Source: Pseudonocardia autotrophica
Lineage (GTDB): Bacteria > Actinomycetota > Actinomycetes > Mycobacteriales > Pseudonocardiaceae
DNA: 42,013 nucleotides
Assembly (NCBI RefSeq): GCF_000717175.1
Contig: NZ_JNYD01000039.1
Location: forward strand, 1-42,013
Direction: 5' to 3'
How positions within the stretch are numbered: position 1 is the stretch's first letter; every line of letters starts with the position of its first letter. A program made the position numbers and the translations under genes. Of the stretch, positions 10,094 through 20,784 are shown one piece after another. Below the pieces are notes generated by a model that was not told the DNA's origin, ran no database searches, and saw only the letters and a program-made list of their open reading frames with translations.

Positions 10094-10959
10094 GCGCGCT
10101 CCTCCTCGCCACCCGTGGCGGCGCCCGTGGTCCGCGCCTCGGTCCCCGCGCTCTCCGGCTCGGCCCGCCGCCCGTCGGTGAGGGCGTGCGCGTCGGCCGG
10201 GGGCCGCGGGTGCTCGTCGACCTCGTGGCCCTCGATGATCTCGGAGAGCGACTCGCGGGCGATCGAGCCGTCCGGCAGCAGCGCCGGCACCGCCACCGAG
10301 TTGGCCGTGGCGTAGACGCCGGGGCCGGGCAGCGGCGAGACGCGGGCGTGCTCGCCGCGCAGCCGCGCGATGACGGTGGCCCGCTGGCCGAGCTTGGCCT
10401 TCGGCTTCTTCTGCGCGAAGGCCAGCACGATCGCGCCCAGCGCGGCGGTGATCAGCAGCGCCGAGGTGAGCTCGAAGGGCAGCAGGTAGTCCGTGAAGAC
10501 CAGCCGCCCGATGCCCGGGAGGTTGCCGTTCGACGCCGCCACACCGAGCCCGGCGGACGGGATCGCGAAGGCCGCGCGGCCGACGCCGGCGACCAGCAGC
10601 AACGCGAACGCCAGGCCGAGCAGCACCGCCGCGACCCGCTGGCCGCGCAGCACCTCGACCACCGAGTCCGAGCTGTCCCGGCCCACCAGCATGAGCACGA
10701 ACAGGAACAGCATCATCACGGCGCCCGTGTACACGATGATCTGCACGAACCCGAGGAAGGGCGCCTGCTGCATCAGGTAGAACACGGCCAGCGAGAGCAT
10801 GGTCAGCACCAGGAACAGCGCCGAGTGCACCGCGTTCCGGGCGAGGACCATCGCGATGGCCGCGGCCAGTGCGACCGGCCCGAGGATCCAGAAGACGACC
10901 GCCTCGCCCACCCCGGCGTCGCCGGCGGTGGAGGCGGCCTGTGCCAGCAGCGCGGTCAT
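10090..10959 (-). CDS. nuoJ: NADH-quinone oxidoreductase subunit J
   Basis: A 289-residue membrane subunit with five helices in the first ~175 residues, including the conserved [19 protein letters not shown] that holds the pi-bulge helix. The C-terminal ~110 residues ([19 protein letters not shown] and beyond) are hydrophilic and Ala/Glu-rich, an extension seen in actinobacterial NuoJ and absent from E. coli. It is coupled by ATGA overlaps to nuoI upstream and nuoK downstream. Confidence 0.96.
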   Translation of the reverse strand: MTALLAQAASTAGDAGVGEAVVFWILGPVALAAAIAMVLARNAVHSALFLVLTMLSLAVFYLMQQAPFLGFVQIIVYTGAVMMLFLFVLMLVGRDSSDSVVEVLRGQRVAAVLLGLAFALLLVAGVGRAAFAIPSAGLGVAASNGNLPGIGRLVFTDYLLPFELTSALLITAALGAIVLAFAQKKPKAKLGQRATVIARLRGEHARVSPLPGPGVYATANSVAVPALLPDGSIARESLSEIIEGHEVDEHPRPPADAHALTDGRRAEPESAGTEARTTGAATGGEEERA

Positions 10960-11513
10960 CGGACCTGCTCCCCCACCGGCTCGCCCGGCACGTCCTCACC
11001 CGCGGCGGACTTCCGCGCCAGGACCGGGCCCTGCACGTAGTAGTCCTGCTCGTCCGCGCCGAGGCGCATCGGGTGCGGCGGCTGTTCCATCCCCGGCAGC
11101 AGCGGCGCCAGCAGCTGCTCCTTGGTGTAGATGAGGTCCTGCCGGTTGTCGTCGGCGAGCTCGTAGAAGTTCGTCATCGTGAGCGAGCGCGTGGGGCACG
11201 CCTCGATGCAGAGCCCGCAGCCGATGCAGCGCAGGTAGTTGATCTGGTAGATCGCGCCGTAGCGCTCGCCCGGGGAGTACCGCGCCTCCTCGGTGTTGTC
11301 CCCGCCCTCGACGTAGATCGCGTCGGCCGGGCAGGCCCAGGCGCACAGCTCGCAGCCCACGCACTTCTCCAGCCCGTCCGGGTGCCGGTTGAGCTGGTGC
11401 CGGCCGTGGTAGCGCGGCGCGGCGGGCGGGAAGTCCTCGGGGTACTCCTCGGTGACGACCTTCTTGAACATCGTCGAGAAGGTGACGCCGAAGCCCTTGA
11501 AGAACTCGAACAT
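10956..11513 (-). CDS. nuoI: NADH-quinone oxidoreductase subunit I
   Basis: A 185-residue ferredoxin-like subunit that carries clusters N6a and N6b and passes electrons towards NuoB. Two complete C-x2-C-x2-C-x3-C-P motifs are visible: [12 protein letters not shown] (about residues 51-62) and [12 protein letters not shown] (about 96-107). It starts [11 protein letters not shown] at ATG 11513, 3 bp after the nuoH stop. Confidence 0.97.
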   Translation of the reverse strand: MFEFFKGFGVTFSTMFKKVVTEEYPEDFPPAAPRYHGRHQLNRHPDGLEKCVGCELCAWACPADAIYVEGGDNTEEARYSPGERYGAIYQINYLRCIGCGLCIEACPTRSLTMTNFYELADDNRQDLIYTKEQLLAPLLPGMEQPPHPMRLGADEQDYYVQGPVLARKSAAGEDVPGEPVGEQVR

Positions 11514-11516
11514 CGT

Positions 11517-12815
11517 CTACTCCTCCTCCTTCCCGGTGAGCGCACCGGCGGGCTGTCGCCGCTCGACGGGCCGGCGCCGCTTCGGCGCCGAAGGGACCTT
11601 CAGGTCCAGCGGCGGCACCGGGTAGTCCGACGCGACCTCGACCTCCTGGTCCGGCGTCCCGCGGTCCGGCAGCAGGAAGGCGACCGCGAGGATCGCCAGG
11701 ATCACGATGCCGATCGTGATCAGCAGCGCCGCGGTGGACTCGCCGCCCGTGCTGTTGCGGTAGGCGCGGATCGCGAAGATCACCAGGATCCAGCCGAGGC
11801 TGACCGGGACCAGCACCTTCCAGCCCAGCTTCATGAACTGGTCGTAGCGGAAGCGGGGCAGCGTGCCGCGCAGCCAGATGAAGACGAACAGGAAGATCAG
11901 CGTCTTGATCAGGAACGCGACGAACATCAGCCAACCGTTGTCGTTGAACGACGACAGCGGCCAGGGCCAGCGCCCACCGCCCAGGAACAGCGTGGTCGCC
12001 ATGGCCGAGACCGTGACCATGTTGACGTACTCGGCCAGGAAGAAGAGCGCGAACTTCAGGCTCGTGTACTCGGTGTGGAAGCCGCCGACCAGCTCGGACT
12101 CCGCCTCCGGCAGGTCGAACGGCGCCCGGTTCGTCTCGCCGACCATGGCGACCACGAAGACCACGAAGCTCGGGATGAGCAGGTAGAAGTACCAACCCGA
12201 GCCCTGCGCGGCCACGATGTCGGCGGTGGACATCGACCGCGCGTAGAGCACGACCGCGACCACCGACAGGCCGAGCGCGATCTCGTAGGAGATCACCTGC
12301 GCGGCCGAGCGCAGCGCGCCGAGCAGCGAGTACGGCGAGCCGGAGGCCCAGCCGCCGAGCACGATGCCGTAGACGCCGATCGACGAGCAGGCCAGCACCA
12401 CCAGCACGCCGACCGGCAGGTCGACCAGCTGCAGGACCGTGCGCTCGCCGAAGATCGAGACCTCGCCGCCGAACGGGATGACCGAGAAGGCGAGGAAGGC
12501 CGGGATCGTCGAGATCACCGGGGCGATGAAGTAGACCTTCTTGTCGGCGAGGACCGGCATGATGTCCTCTTTGAAGGCCAGCTTGAGCCCGTCGGCCAGC
12601 GACTGCAGCCAGCCGTTGGGGCCCACCCGGTTCGGTCCCGGACGCTGCTGCATCCGGGCCACGACCTTGCGCTCCCAGTTGATCATGAACAGGGTCAGCA
12701 CCACGCCGACCGCGAACAGCACGACGACCTTGAGGACCACCAGCCAGAGCGGGTCGTCCGCCAGCAGCTGCTGGGTGCGCGTCATGCCGTCGACGGGGTC
12801 GATCGCCGGGTTCAC
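11517..12815 (-). CDS. nuoH: NADH-quinone oxidoreductase subunit H
   Basis: A 432-residue, eight-helix membrane subunit that forms most of the quinone-binding chamber. Marks: [31 protein letters not shown] and [20 protein letters not shown], which holds the acidic loop residues, then FHTEYTS. The start taken is GTG at 12815, whose GTGA overlaps the nuoG stop; an ATG ten codons in (MTRTQQLL) is an alternative. The C-terminal [13 protein letters not shown] tail is an actinobacterial-style extension. Confidence 0.96.
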   Translation of the reverse strand: MNPAIDPVDGMTRTQQLLADDPLWLVVLKVVVLFAVGVVLTLFMINWERKVVARMQQRPGPNRVGPNGWLQSLADGLKLAFKEDIMPVLADKKVYFIAPVISTIPAFLAFSVIPFGGEVSIFGERTVLQLVDLPVGVLVVLACSSIGVYGIVLGGWASGSPYSLLGALRSAAQVISYEIALGLSVVAVVLYARSMSTADIVAAQGSGWYFYLLIPSFVVFVVAMVGETNRAPFDLPEAESELVGGFHTEYTSLKFALFFLAEYVNMVTVSAMATTLFLGGGRWPWPLSSFNDNGWLMFVAFLIKTLIFLFVFIWLRGTLPRFRYDQFMKLGWKVLVPVSLGWILVIFAIRAYRNSTGGESTAALLITIGIVILAILAVAFLLPDRGTPDQEVEVASDYPVPPLDLKVPSAPKRRRPVERRQPAGALTGKEEE

Positions 12816-15277
12816 CGGGCACCTCCGAGAGCACCGGCCGGGGCGACCCGGACCAGCGCGCCGTGCCCGACCCCGAGGGTGCTGCGCACCGCCGAGCCGG
12901 GCGAGTTCGCCGGGAGCCAGACCACGCCGTCGGGCAGGTCCGCCAGCTCGACCTGCAGCGTGATCGCGCCGCGGTCGGTGGCGACGCCGGCCGCCTCGCC
13001 CTCCACCAGGCCGAGCCGCTCGGCCGTGGCGGCGTTGGTGCGCACCCGCGGCGGGCGGGCGGTGCCGGCCAGTGCGGGCTCGTCGACGAGGAGCGAGCCC
13101 TCGTCGATCAGCTGCCGCCAGGTGGCCAGGACGGCCTGCCCGACCTGCGCCGGACGCGGCGTGTGCCCGGGCTCGGCCGTCGGCGCGGCGGCGGAGCCGG
13201 TGTACCGGCCGAGCCGCTCGAGATCGCCCGCGGAGGCCGCCGGCGTCTGCGTGAACAGGTCCGCGTCCATCTCGACGGCCAGGGTGTCGAGCACCCGGCA
13301 GTCCGGCAGGACACCGCTGGCGTCGAGCGTGACGCCGAACGGGCGGCGGCGGCCCTCCCAGTTGAGGTAGCTGCCCTCGCGCTGGGCGTCGGGCGCCACC
13401 GGGAGCACGACGTCGGCGCGCTCGGTGACCGCCGAGGCGTGCAGCTCCAGGCTGACCAGGAAGCCGACCTTCTCCAGCGCCGCGAGCGCGACCGCCGGAT
13501 CGGTCAGGTCGTGCGGGTCGACCCCGCCGACGACCAGCGCGGACAGCTCGCCGGCGGCGGCCGCGGCCACGATCTCGTCCGTGCTGCGGCCCGGGCCCGC
13601 GGGCAGCGACCCCTCCGGCAGCCCCCAGGCCCGCTCGACCTCGGCGCGGGCCGCCGCGTCGGTGACCGGGCGGCCGCCGGGCAGCAGGGTCGGGACGGCG
13701 CCGGCCTCCAGGGCGCCCCGGTCGCCGGCCCGGCGCGGGATCCAGGCGACCTTCGCGCCGGTCCGGGTGGCCAGCGCGGCGACGGCCGAGTGCAGGCCGG
13801 GCACCTCGGCGGCGCGGTCGCCGACGAGGATCACCGCGCCCGCCGCGGACAGGGCGTCGACCAGCTCCTTGCCGGCGTCGTCCGTGGCGGTCATGAGCTC
13901 GCGCAGCACCGCGGCCTCGGCGCCCGGCACCGACCGGACGAGCGTGGCCTTGGTCTTACGGGCGCCCTCGGTGGTCCACTGGCCGAGCTGGAAGACCTTC
14001 TGCCCCCGCTTGCGCACGGCCTTGCGGATGCGGAGGAAGACGATGCCCGCCTCCTCCTCGAGGTCCAGCCCGACCGTGAGGACGGACGGCGCGGCCTCGA
14101 CCGCGGCGAAGCCGACGCCGGTCTCGGGGGTGGTGCCCAGCGTGGTGGTGAGGAACTCCAGCTCCTCGGCGCTGTGCGGGCGGGCCCGGAAGTCGACGTC
14201 GTGGGTGCCGGCGGCGACGCGCGCGAACTTGGCGTAGGCGTAGGCGTCCTCGACGGTCAGCCGGCCGCCGGCCAGCACGCCGATGCCCCGCCGCGCCCGC
14301 GCGGCGAGCAGGCCCTCGGCGGCGATCCGCAGCGCCTCGGTCCAGGAGGCCTCGACCAGCTGGCCCGACGCGTCCCGGACGAGCGGGCGGGTGATCCGCT
14401 CCTTGGACTGCAGGTACCGGAAGGCGAACCGGCCCTTGTCGCAGTTCCACTCCTCGTTGACCTCGGGGTCGTTGCCCGCGAGCCGGCGCATGACCGTGCC
14501 GCGCCGGGAGTCGTTGCGCTGCGCGCAGCCGGAGCTGCAGTGCTCGCACACGCTCGGGGTGGAGCGCAGGTCGAACGGCCGCGAGCGGAACCGGTAGGCC
14601 GCGCTCGTCAGGGCGCCGACCGGGCAGATCTGGATCGTGTTGCCGGAGAAGTAGCTCTGGAAGGGCTTGTCCTCGGCGGTGCCGATCTGCTGGTTCGCGC
14701 CACGCTCGAGCAGGTCGATGAACGGGTCGCCGGCGATCTGCTCGGAGAAGCGGGTGCAGCGCTGGCAGAGCACGCAGCGCTCGCGGTCCAGCAGCACCTG
14801 GGAGCTGATCGGCAGCGGCTTGGGGAAGGTCCGCTTGGTCTCGACGAACCGGGAGTCCGTGCGGCCCGAGGACATCGCCTGGTTCTGCAGCGGGCACTCG
14901 CCGCCCTTGTCGCAGATCGGGCAGTCCAGCGGGTGGTTGATGAGCAGCAGCTCCATCACACCCTGCTGAGCCTTGTCGGCCACCGGCGAGGTGTGCTGGG
15001 TCTTGACCACCATCCCGTCGGCCACGGTCATGGTGCAGCTGGCCTGCGGCTTCGGCATCGGCCGGCCGCCCATCTCCACCTCGACCAGGCACTGCCGGCA
15101 GGCGCCTGCCGGGTCGAGCAGCGGGTGGTCGCAGAACCGCGGGACGATGATCCCCAGCCGCTCGCAGGTGCGGATGAGGATCTCGCCCTTGGGCGCGTCG
15201 ACCTCGATGCCGTCGATGGTCAGCCGCACGTGGCCCTCGGGGACGGGGGCCTTCTCGTTCTCGGGAGCGAGTGTCAT
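12812..15277 (-). CDS. nuoG: NADH-quinone oxidoreductase subunit G
   Basis: An 821-residue peripheral-arm iron-sulfur subunit. The N-terminal [2Fe-2S] cysteines are at residues 49, 60, 63 and 81 (CDHP, CRQC, ASC). Next come the histidine-ligated cluster motif [16 protein letters not shown], the ferredoxin-type [11 protein letters not shown] with a distal CPVGALTS, and the CEHCSSGC motif with a later WNCDKGRF that begins the molybdopterin-oxidoreductase-like domain and could ligate cluster N7. The remainder is the degenerate catalytic-fold domain. ATG at 15277 overlaps the nuoF stop. Confidence 0.97.
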   Translation of the reverse strand: MTLAPENEKAPVPEGHVRLTIDGIEVDAPKGEILIRTCERLGIIVPRFCDHPLLDPAGACRQCLVEVEMGGRPMPKPQASCTMTVADGMVVKTQHTSPVADKAQQGVMELLLINHPLDCPICDKGGECPLQNQAMSSGRTDSRFVETKRTFPKPLPISSQVLLDRERCVLCQRCTRFSEQIAGDPFIDLLERGANQQIGTAEDKPFQSYFSGNTIQICPVGALTSAAYRFRSRPFDLRSTPSVCEHCSSGCAQRNDSRRGTVMRRLAGNDPEVNEEWNCDKGRFAFRYLQSKERITRPLVRDASGQLVEASWTEALRIAAEGLLAARARRGIGVLAGGRLTVEDAYAYAKFARVAAGTHDVDFRARPHSAEELEFLTTTLGTTPETGVGFAAVEAAPSVLTVGLDLEEEAGIVFLRIRKAVRKRGQKVFQLGQWTTEGARKTKATLVRSVPGAEAAVLRELMTATDDAGKELVDALSAAGAVILVGDRAAEVPGLHSAVAALATRTGAKVAWIPRRAGDRGALEAGAVPTLLPGGRPVTDAAARAEVERAWGLPEGSLPAGPGRSTDEIVAAAAAGELSALVVGGVDPHDLTDPAVALAALEKVGFLVSLELHASAVTERADVVLPVAPDAQREGSYLNWEGRRRPFGVTLDASGVLPDCRVLDTLAVEMDADLFTQTPAASAGDLERLGRYTGSAAAPTAEPGHTPRPAQVGQAVLATWRQLIDEGSLLVDEPALAGTARPPRVRTNAATAERLGLVEGEAAGVATDRGAITLQVELADLPDGVVWLPANSPGSAVRSTLGVGHGALVRVAPAGALGGAR

Positions 15278-16632
15278 GCGGGGGCTCCGCTCAGCTCGGT
15301 GTCGGCCGCCCGTTCCACGTCCGCCAGCTGGGCGGGCCTCGCGACCGCGGGCTGCTCGGCGATCAGGTCCAGGAACTCCTGGCGGAAGTACTTGATCCCG
15401 CTGGTGATCGGGCTCGTGGCGCCGTCGCCCAGCGCGCAGAAGGAGCGGCCGAGGATGTTGTCGCAGACGTCGAGCATGGTCTCGACGTCCTCGGCGGTGC
15501 CCTCGCCGTGCACCATCCGCTCCAGGATCTGCACCAGCCAGTAGGTGCCCTCCCGGCACGGCGTGCACTTGCCGCAGCTCTCGTGCTTGTAGAACTCGGT
15601 CCACTTCATGACCGCCCACGGCACGGAGACGGTCTCGTTGAAGACCTGCACCGCGGTGGTGCCGAGCATGGAGCCCGCGCCGGCCGCGCCCTCGAAGTCC
15701 AGGGGGACGTCGAGGTGCTCGGCGGTGAACATCGGGGTCGAGCTGCCGCCGGGCGTCCAGAACTTGAGCGGGATCCCGTCCTTCATCCCGCCGGCCAGCT
15801 CCAGCAGCGTGCGCAGCGTGATGCCCATCGGGGCCTCGTACTGCCCGGGCCGCTCGACGTGCCCCGACACCGAGTAGATCTTCGGGCCCGGGGACTTCTC
15901 CGAGCCCATGGTGCGGAACCAGTCCGAGCCGCCGGCCACGATGAACGGCACCGACGCGATGGTCTCCACGTTGTTGACCACCGTGGGCGACGCGTACAGG
16001 CCGGCCGTGGCGGGGAAGGGCGGCTTGAGCCGGGGCTGGCCGCGGCGGCCCTCGAGCGAGTCGAGCAGTGCCGTCTCCTCGCCGCAGATGTACGCGCCCG
16101 CGCCGGCGTGCACCACGATGTCCAGGTCGAACCCGGTCCCGAGGATGTCCTTGCCCAGGTAGCCCTTGGCGTAGGCCTCGGCCACCGCCGCGCGGACCCG
16201 GCGGATCGGGTGCAGGGCCTCCCCGCGCACGTAGATCGCGCAGAAGTTCGCGCGGATCGCGTAGCTGGTGATCACGCAGCCCTCGATGAGCGAGTGCGGG
16301 TCCGCCATCATCGTCGGGATGTCCTTGCAGGTCCCTGGCTCGCCCTCGTCGGCGTTGACCACCAGGTACTTCGGCTTGGCGCCCGGGCCCTCGGCGCCCT
16401 GCGGGATGAAGGACCACTTCATGCCCGTGGGGAAGCCGGCGCCGCCGCGGCCGCGCAGGCCGGAGTCCTTCACCAGCGTGATCAGCTGGTCCGGGTGCGC
16501 CGCCAGGGCGGTGCGCAACGCCCGGTAGCCGCCGGTCCGCTCGTAGGTCTCCAGCGTCCAGGACCGCTCCTCGGACCACCGGCGGGTGAGGACCGGGGTG
16601 AGGGTGTCCGGTGTGATCTCGGTGCCTGTCAT
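15274..16632 (-). CDS. nuoF: NADH-quinone oxidoreductase subunit F (NADH/FMN site)
   Basis: A 452-residue subunit that oxidises NADH through FMN and passes electrons to cluster N3. Marks: [16 protein letters not shown] (FMN/NADH site), [29 protein letters not shown], and the cluster motif [13 protein letters not shown] with a distal Cys in [13 protein letters not shown] at 16632, 1 bp after the nuoE stop. Confidence 0.97.
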   Translation of the reverse strand: MTGTEITPDTLTPVLTRRWSEERSWTLETYERTGGYRALRTALAAHPDQLITLVKDSGLRGRGGAGFPTGMKWSFIPQGAEGPGAKPKYLVVNADEGEPGTCKDIPTMMADPHSLIEGCVITSYAIRANFCAIYVRGEALHPIRRVRAAVAEAYAKGYLGKDILGTGFDLDIVVHAGAGAYICGEETALLDSLEGRRGQPRLKPPFPATAGLYASPTVVNNVETIASVPFIVAGGSDWFRTMGSEKSPGPKIYSVSGHVERPGQYEAPMGITLRTLLELAGGMKDGIPLKFWTPGGSSTPMFTAEHLDVPLDFEGAAGAGSMLGTTAVQVFNETVSVPWAVMKWTEFYKHESCGKCTPCREGTYWLVQILERMVHGEGTAEDVETMLDVCDNILGRSFCALGDGATSPITSGIKYFRQEFLDLIAEQPAVARPAQLADVERAADTELSGAPA

Positions 16633-16633
16633 C

Positions 16634-17452
16634 TCACTTCTCCGGGAGAGGCGGCAGGGCCGGGGGCTCGTCGGGCAGCGCGGGGGCGGCCCAGCCGCGC
16701 TCGGCGGCCAGCGCGGTGCCGCGCAGGGACTCGACCGCGGCGGACGGGCCGGCCACGGCCGCCGCGGCGACCGTCACGTCGTCGGTGAACCCGGCCAGCT
16801 CCAGCTCGACGGTGCGCAGGTCCGTCAGCGGCGCGCCGCGGGTCGGCGGCGGCCTCTCGCCGCGGCGCAGCGCCTCGACGAGCGCGACGGCCGACTCCGG
16901 GGTCTGGTTGTCGTAGTACTCGTAGTTGACCTGCAGGACGGGGCCGAGGTCGCAGGCCGCGAGGCACTCCGCGTGCTCGAGGGTGACCGAGCCGGGGGTG
17001 CCGGGCTCGCCCGCCGTCTCCTCGTGGCCGAGCGGGCGGTCGGGGCCGCCGAGCGCCTCGGTGAGGCTGCGGTAGATGGCGTCGCCGCCGAGCGCCGCGC
17101 ACAACGTGTTCGTGCAGACGCTCACCAGGTGCTCGCCGCACGGGGTGCGCTTGTACATCGTGTAGAAGGTGGCCACCGCGCTGACCTCGGCGGTCGTCAG
17201 CTCCAGCTGCTCGGCGCAGAAGCGGATGCCGTCCTGGCTGACGTACCCCTCCACCGACTGCACGAGGTGCAGCAGCGGCAGGAGCGCGGACCGCGCCACC
17301 GGGTAGCGGGCGATGACCTCCTTCGCCCGCTGCCGGGTCAGCTCGTCGAACGTCGGCGAGACGGGGTGCTGGTCGGGCTGCGCCTCCCAGGTCCGCTCGG
17401 CCGGGGCCGCGGGCCCGGGCAGCTTCTCGGGAGTCCCCTCGGGCAGTGTCAT
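16634..17452 (-). CDS. nuoE: NADH-quinone oxidoreductase subunit E
   Basis: A thioredoxin-fold [2Fe-2S] subunit (cluster N1a) of 272 residues. The ligands are visible as C-TNTL-C and, about 60 residues later, C-LAA-C. The start chosen is ATG at 17452 (MTLPEGTPEKL), preceded at 7 nt by GGAG. An upstream GTG at 17497 would overlap nuoD by 14 bp. The protein is longer than E. coli NuoE (166 residues); after about residue 185 there is an Ala/Pro-rich tail found in actinobacterial homologues. Confidence 0.94.
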   Translation of the reverse strand: MTLPEGTPEKLPGPAAPAERTWEAQPDQHPVSPTFDELTRQRAKEVIARYPVARSALLPLLHLVQSVEGYVSQDGIRFCAEQLELTTAEVSAVATFYTMYKRTPCGEHLVSVCTNTLCAALGGDAIYRSLTEALGGPDRPLGHEETAGEPGTPGSVTLEHAECLAACDLGPVLQVNYEYYDNQTPESAVALVEALRRGERPPPTRGAPLTDLRTVELELAGFTDDVTVAAAAVAGPSAAVESLRGTALAAERGWAAPALPDEPPALPPLPEK

Positions 17453-17483
17453 CGCGCCACTCCGCTGCGCTCCGTGGACGGTG

Positions 17484-18806
17484 TCATCGGTCCACACCTC
17501 CCATGACGGGGTCGATGCTCGCGACGGCGGCGATGACGTCGGCGACCATGCCGCCCTCGCTCATCGCCGGCATGGTCTGCAGGTTCACGAAGCTGGGGTC
17601 CCGGACGTGGACGCGCACCGGGCGCGTGCCGCCGTCGGACACGAGGTGGTAGCCCAGCTCGCCGCGCGGCGACTCGACGCACGAGTACACCTGCCCCGGC
17701 GGGACGTGGAAGCCCTCGGTGACCAGCTTGAAGTGGTGGATCAGGGACTCCATGGACTGCCCCATGATCTTGCGGACGTGCTCGAGCGAGTTGCCCATGC
17801 CGTCGCTGCCGATGGACAGCTGGGCGGGCCACGCGATCTTGCGGTCCTCGACCATCACCGGGCCGGGCTCGATCTTCTGCACGGCCTGCTCGATGATCCT
17901 GATCGACTCGTGGATCTCGGCCACCCGCAGCCGGTAGCGGGCGTAGCAGTCCGCCTCGGTCGCCGTCGGGACCTCGAAGTCGAACTCCTCGTAGCAGGAG
18001 TACGGCTCGATCTTGCGCTGGTCCCAGGGCAGGCCCGCGCTGCGCAGGATCGGGCCGGTGGCGCCGAGCGCCAGGCAGCCGTCGACCGGCAGGTACCCGA
18101 CGCCCTCGAGGCGCTGCTTCCAGATCGGCTGGCCGGTGAGGAGCTTGTCGTAGTCGGGGAGGCGCGATTTCATCACCTTGACGAAATCGGTGACCTTCTC
18201 CTTCCAGTCCTCCGGCAGGTCCTGGGCGAGCCCGCCGGGCCGGATGTACGCGTGGTTCATCCGCAGCCCGGTCAGGTACTCGAGCAGGTGCAGGACCTCC
18301 TCGCGCTCGCGGAAGCCGGCCGTCATGCCGGTGAGCGCACCGAGCTCCATGCCGCCGGTCGCCAGGCACACCAGGTGCGAGCCGATCCGGTTGATCTCCA
18401 TGAGCAGCACGCGGATCAGCTGCGCCCGCCGTGGGGCCTCCACCTCGAGCAGCTTCTCCACGCCGAGGCAGTACGCGGCCTCGTTGAACAGCGGCGCCAG
18501 GTAGTCCATGCGCGTCACGAACGTGACGCCCTGGGTCCAGTTCCGGTACTCGCAGTTCTTCTCGATGCCGGTGTGCAGGTAGCCGATCACCGACCGGGCC
18601 TGCGTCACCGTCTCGCCCTCGAGCTCCAGCACGAGCCGGAGCACGCCGTGCGTCGACGGGTGCTGCGGGCCCATGTTGATCACGATGCGGTCGTCGTGCT
18701 CGTCGGTGGACACGCTGTCCAGCAACGAGTCCCAGTCCCCGCCGGTGACCGTGTAGACGGTCCCCTCGGTGGTCTCCCGCGCCTCCGCGTACGGATCTGT
18801 GCTCAC
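17484..18806 (-). CDS. nuoD: NADH-quinone oxidoreductase subunit D
   Basis: A 440-residue 49-kDa-type subunit that forms the quinone site together with NuoB. The quinone-site loop is [15 protein letters not shown], with [16 protein letters not shown] and [10 protein letters not shown] following and [17 protein letters not shown] near the C-terminus. The start is GTG at 18806. Unusually for this operon it is separated from nuoC by 55 bp that contain a duplicated copy of the nuoC 3' end. Confidence 0.97.
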   Translation of the reverse strand: MSTDPYAEARETTEGTVYTVTGGDWDSLLDSVSTDEHDDRIVINMGPQHPSTHGVLRLVLELEGETVTQARSVIGYLHTGIEKNCEYRNWTQGVTFVTRMDYLAPLFNEAAYCLGVEKLLEVEAPRRAQLIRVLLMEINRIGSHLVCLATGGMELGALTGMTAGFREREEVLHLLEYLTGLRMNHAYIRPGGLAQDLPEDWKEKVTDFVKVMKSRLPDYDKLLTGQPIWKQRLEGVGYLPVDGCLALGATGPILRSAGLPWDQRKIEPYSCYEEFDFEVPTATEADCYARYRLRVAEIHESIRIIEQAVQKIEPGPVMVEDRKIAWPAQLSIGSDGMGNSLEHVRKIMGQSMESLIHHFKLVTEGFHVPPGQVYSCVESPRGELGYHLVSDGGTRPVRVHVRDPSFVNLQTMPAMSEGGMVADVIAAVASIDPVMGGVDR

Positions 18807-18906
18807 GAGTACGCCCTCCGCTCGTCGCCTCGCAGCCGAGATCTCGGCGCCAGGAAGCCGTTCACGAGTACGCCCTCCGCTCGTCGGGCGGCGGTATCTC
18901 GGCGCC
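18803..18906. repeat. imperfect tandem duplication of the nuoC 3' end
   Basis: A 25-bp block starting TCACGAGTACGCCCTCC is identical at 18803-18827 and 18862-18886. A second shared block, ATCTCGGCGCC, follows each copy (18841-18851 and 18896-18906). Between the blocks the copies differ (13 versus 9 bp). The upstream copy is the true nuoC end (ERRAYS-stop). The downstream copy ends exactly at the nuoD GTG, where the stop-like TGA and the GTG overlap as GTGA. Confidence 0.9.
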
Positions 18907-19716
18907 CTTGTACTCCACGGGGATCCCGCCCAGCGGGTAGTCCTTGCGCTGCGGGTGGCCTTCCCAGTCGTCCGGCATGAGGATCCGGGTCAGCGCCGGG
19001 TGGCCGTCGAAGATCACGCCGAACATGTCCCAGGTCTCGCGCTCGTGCCAGTCCGCCGTCGGGTAGACCTCGACGACGCTCGGCACGTGCGGGTCGGCCA
19101 CGTCGAGCGCGACCTCGAGCCGGATGCGCCGCCGGTGGGTCATCGACAGCAGCTGGTAGACGACGTGCAGCGGCTGGCGGACCTCGGCGCCGTCGGGCGC
19201 GGTGTAGTCCACGCCGGACACGCTCGAGCAGAGCTCGAAGCGCAGCGCCGGCTCGTCCCGCAGCAGCCGGCAGAGCTCGAGGATCCGCTCGCGCTCCACG
19301 TAGAACGTGATCTCGCCGCGGTCGATCGTGATCTGCCGGACCGCCGAGCGGGCGATCCCGTTGCGGTCCAGGGCATCGGCGAGCTCGTCGGCCAGCTCGT
19401 CGAACCAGCCGCCGTAGGGCCGCTCGGCGGGGGCCGGGGCATAGCCGGGCAGCGTGAGCCCGCCGAAGCCGGAGGTGTCGCCGGTGCCGCGGACACCGAA
19501 CATGCCGCGGCGCTCGCGGGTCGGGGCGAGCCGGGTGCCGCCCTCCGGCGAGGTGTCGGCCGCGCCGTCCGCGCTCTGCTCCACCTCGCCCTCGCGCGGC
19601 GGCTCGCCGCCGCGGGTGCGCTGCTCCTCGGTGGCCGCACCGCTCGCCTCGGCCGACGACTGCTTCCCGCCGGTGGGCTCCTGGTCGTCCTTGGACGTTC
19701 CCGTGGGTTCGGTCAT
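18862..19716 (-). CDS. nuoC: NADH-quinone oxidoreductase subunit C
   Basis: A 284-residue 30-kDa-type subunit of the peripheral arm. The conserved core starts near residue 103 ([13 protein letters not shown]), with [20 protein letters not shown] and the signature [16 protein letters not shown] near the C-terminus. Before it lies a Gly/Glu/Thr-rich, probably disordered N-terminal extension of about 65 residues, then [15 protein letters not shown], common in actinobacterial NuoC. ATG at 19716 is 2 bp after the nuoB stop. The gene end is duplicated downstream. Confidence 0.96.
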   Translation of the reverse strand: MTEPTGTSKDDQEPTGGKQSSAEASGAATEEQRTRGGEPPREGEVEQSADGAADTSPEGGTRLAPTRERRGMFGVRGTGDTSGFGGLTLPGYAPAPAERPYGGWFDELADELADALDRNGIARSAVRQITIDRGEITFYVERERILELCRLLRDEPALRFELCSSVSGVDYTAPDGAEVRQPLHVVYQLLSMTHRRRIRLEVALDVADPHVPSVVEVYPTADWHERETWDMFGVIFDGHPALTRILMPDDWEGHPQRKDYPLGGIPVEYKGAEIPPPDERRAYS

Positions 19717-19718
19717 CG

Positions 19719-20270
19719 CTACTTCTTCTTCGCGTACTTGACGGACGACGGGACCAGCTCCGTCTTGTGCCCGCTGGCGGCCAGCTCCGCGGCCCGCTTG
19801 CTGCCCAGCGGCTCGTCCATGATCTTCGCGTGGATCTTGAGGATCGCGTCCATGAGCATCTCCGGGCGCGGGGGGCAGCCGGGGAGGTACATGTCGACCG
19901 GCACGACGTGGTCGACACCCTGCACGACCGCGTAGTTGTTGAACATCCCGCCGGAGCTGGCGCAGACGCCCATCGCCAGCACCCACCGGGGTTCGGGCAT
20001 CTGGTCGTAGATCTGGCGCAGGACCGGCGCCATCTTGTTGCTCACCCGGCCGGCCACGATCATCAGGTCGGCCTGCCGGGGCGAGGCCCGGAAGACCTCC
20101 ATGCCGAACCGGGCCAGGTCGTAGCGCGGCGCACCGGTGGTCATCATCTCGATCGCACAGCAGGCCAGACCGAAGGTGGCGGGCCAGAGCGACGACTTGC
20201 GGGTCCAGTTGACCAGCTTCTCCACGCTGGTCAGCAGGACGCCGCTGGGCAGGTGCTCCTCGAGTCCCAT
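19719..20270 (-). CDS. nuoB: NADH-quinone oxidoreductase subunit B
   Basis: A 183-residue subunit that holds the terminal cluster N2, which reduces the quinone. All cluster ligands are visible: the adjacent pair in [24 protein letters not shown] and [15 protein letters not shown] at 20270, 10 bp after nuoA. The basic C-terminal tail ([13 protein letters not shown]) is usual for the phylum. Confidence 0.97.
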   Translation of the reverse strand: MGLEEHLPSGVLLTSVEKLVNWTRKSSLWPATFGLACCAIEMMTTGAPRYDLARFGMEVFRASPRQADLMIVAGRVSNKMAPVLRQIYDQMPEPRWVLAMGVCASSGGMFNNYAVVQGVDHVVPVDMYLPGCPPRPEMLMDAILKIHAKIMDEPLGSKRAAELAASGHKTELVPSSVKYAKKK

Positions 20271-20280
20271 TCCGGTTCCC

Positions 20281-20646
20281 CTAGTTCCAGTCGAGGCCGC
20301 CGCGGCGCCACACGTACGCGTACGCGAAGCCCACGGTGACGATGAACAGGACGATCTCCACCAGGCCGAACAGGCCGAGCGCGTCCGCGTTCACGGCGAA
20401 CGGGTAGAGGAAGACCATCTCGATGTCGAAGAGGATGAACAGCATCGCCGTGAGGTAGTAGGCGACCGGCATCCGGCCGGCACCCACCACCGGCTTCGGC
20501 GAGGGCTCGATCCCGCACTCGTAGGAGTCCAGCTTGGCGCGGTTGTACCGACGTGGCCCGACGTACGGGGCGGCCGTCACCGAGAACAGCGCGAACGCTC
20601 CCGCGAGGACGAACATCAGGAACAACGCGAGATAGGGATCGAGCAT
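20281..20646 (-). CDS. nuoA: NADH-quinone oxidoreductase subunit A
   Basis: A 121-residue, three-helix membrane subunit. Marks: [15 protein letters not shown] in the loop after helix 1, and [16 protein letters not shown] in helix 2. The start is ATG at 20646 with GAAGG upstream. First gene of the nuo set; the menJ-type gene lies 138 bp upstream on the same strand with an inverted repeat between them, so a separate nuo promoter or partial terminator may lie in this gap. Confidence 0.97.
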   Translation of the reverse strand: MLDPYLALFLMFVLAGAFALFSVTAAPYVGPRRYNRAKLDSYECGIEPSPKPVVGAGRMPVAYYLTAMLFILFDIEMVFLYPFAVNADALGLFGLVEIVLFIVTVGFAYAYVWRRGGLDWN

Positions 20647-20713
20647 CGTGCACCTTCGTTGTCTGCACTGCCGACTGGTCTGAACGTGGCGGTGGGTGAC
20701 CCGGCCGGTCCGC

Positions 20714-20743
20714 GGCGTGACCCTACGTGTGCGGGGTCACGCC
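20714..20743. promoter_or_regulatory. perfect 10-bp inverted repeat between menJ and nuoA
   Basis: GGCGTGACCC and GGGTCACGCC are perfectly complementary around a 10-nt spacer. The element lies 42 bp after the menJ stop and 68 bp before the nuoA start. No U tract follows on the minus strand. It could be an attenuating hairpin, an mRNA-processing or stabilising stem, or a dimeric operator. Confidence 0.6.
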
Positions 20744-20784
20744 CGGGTGGTCAGGCCCGCCTTACCGGTCCCGGGCCTGGGATC

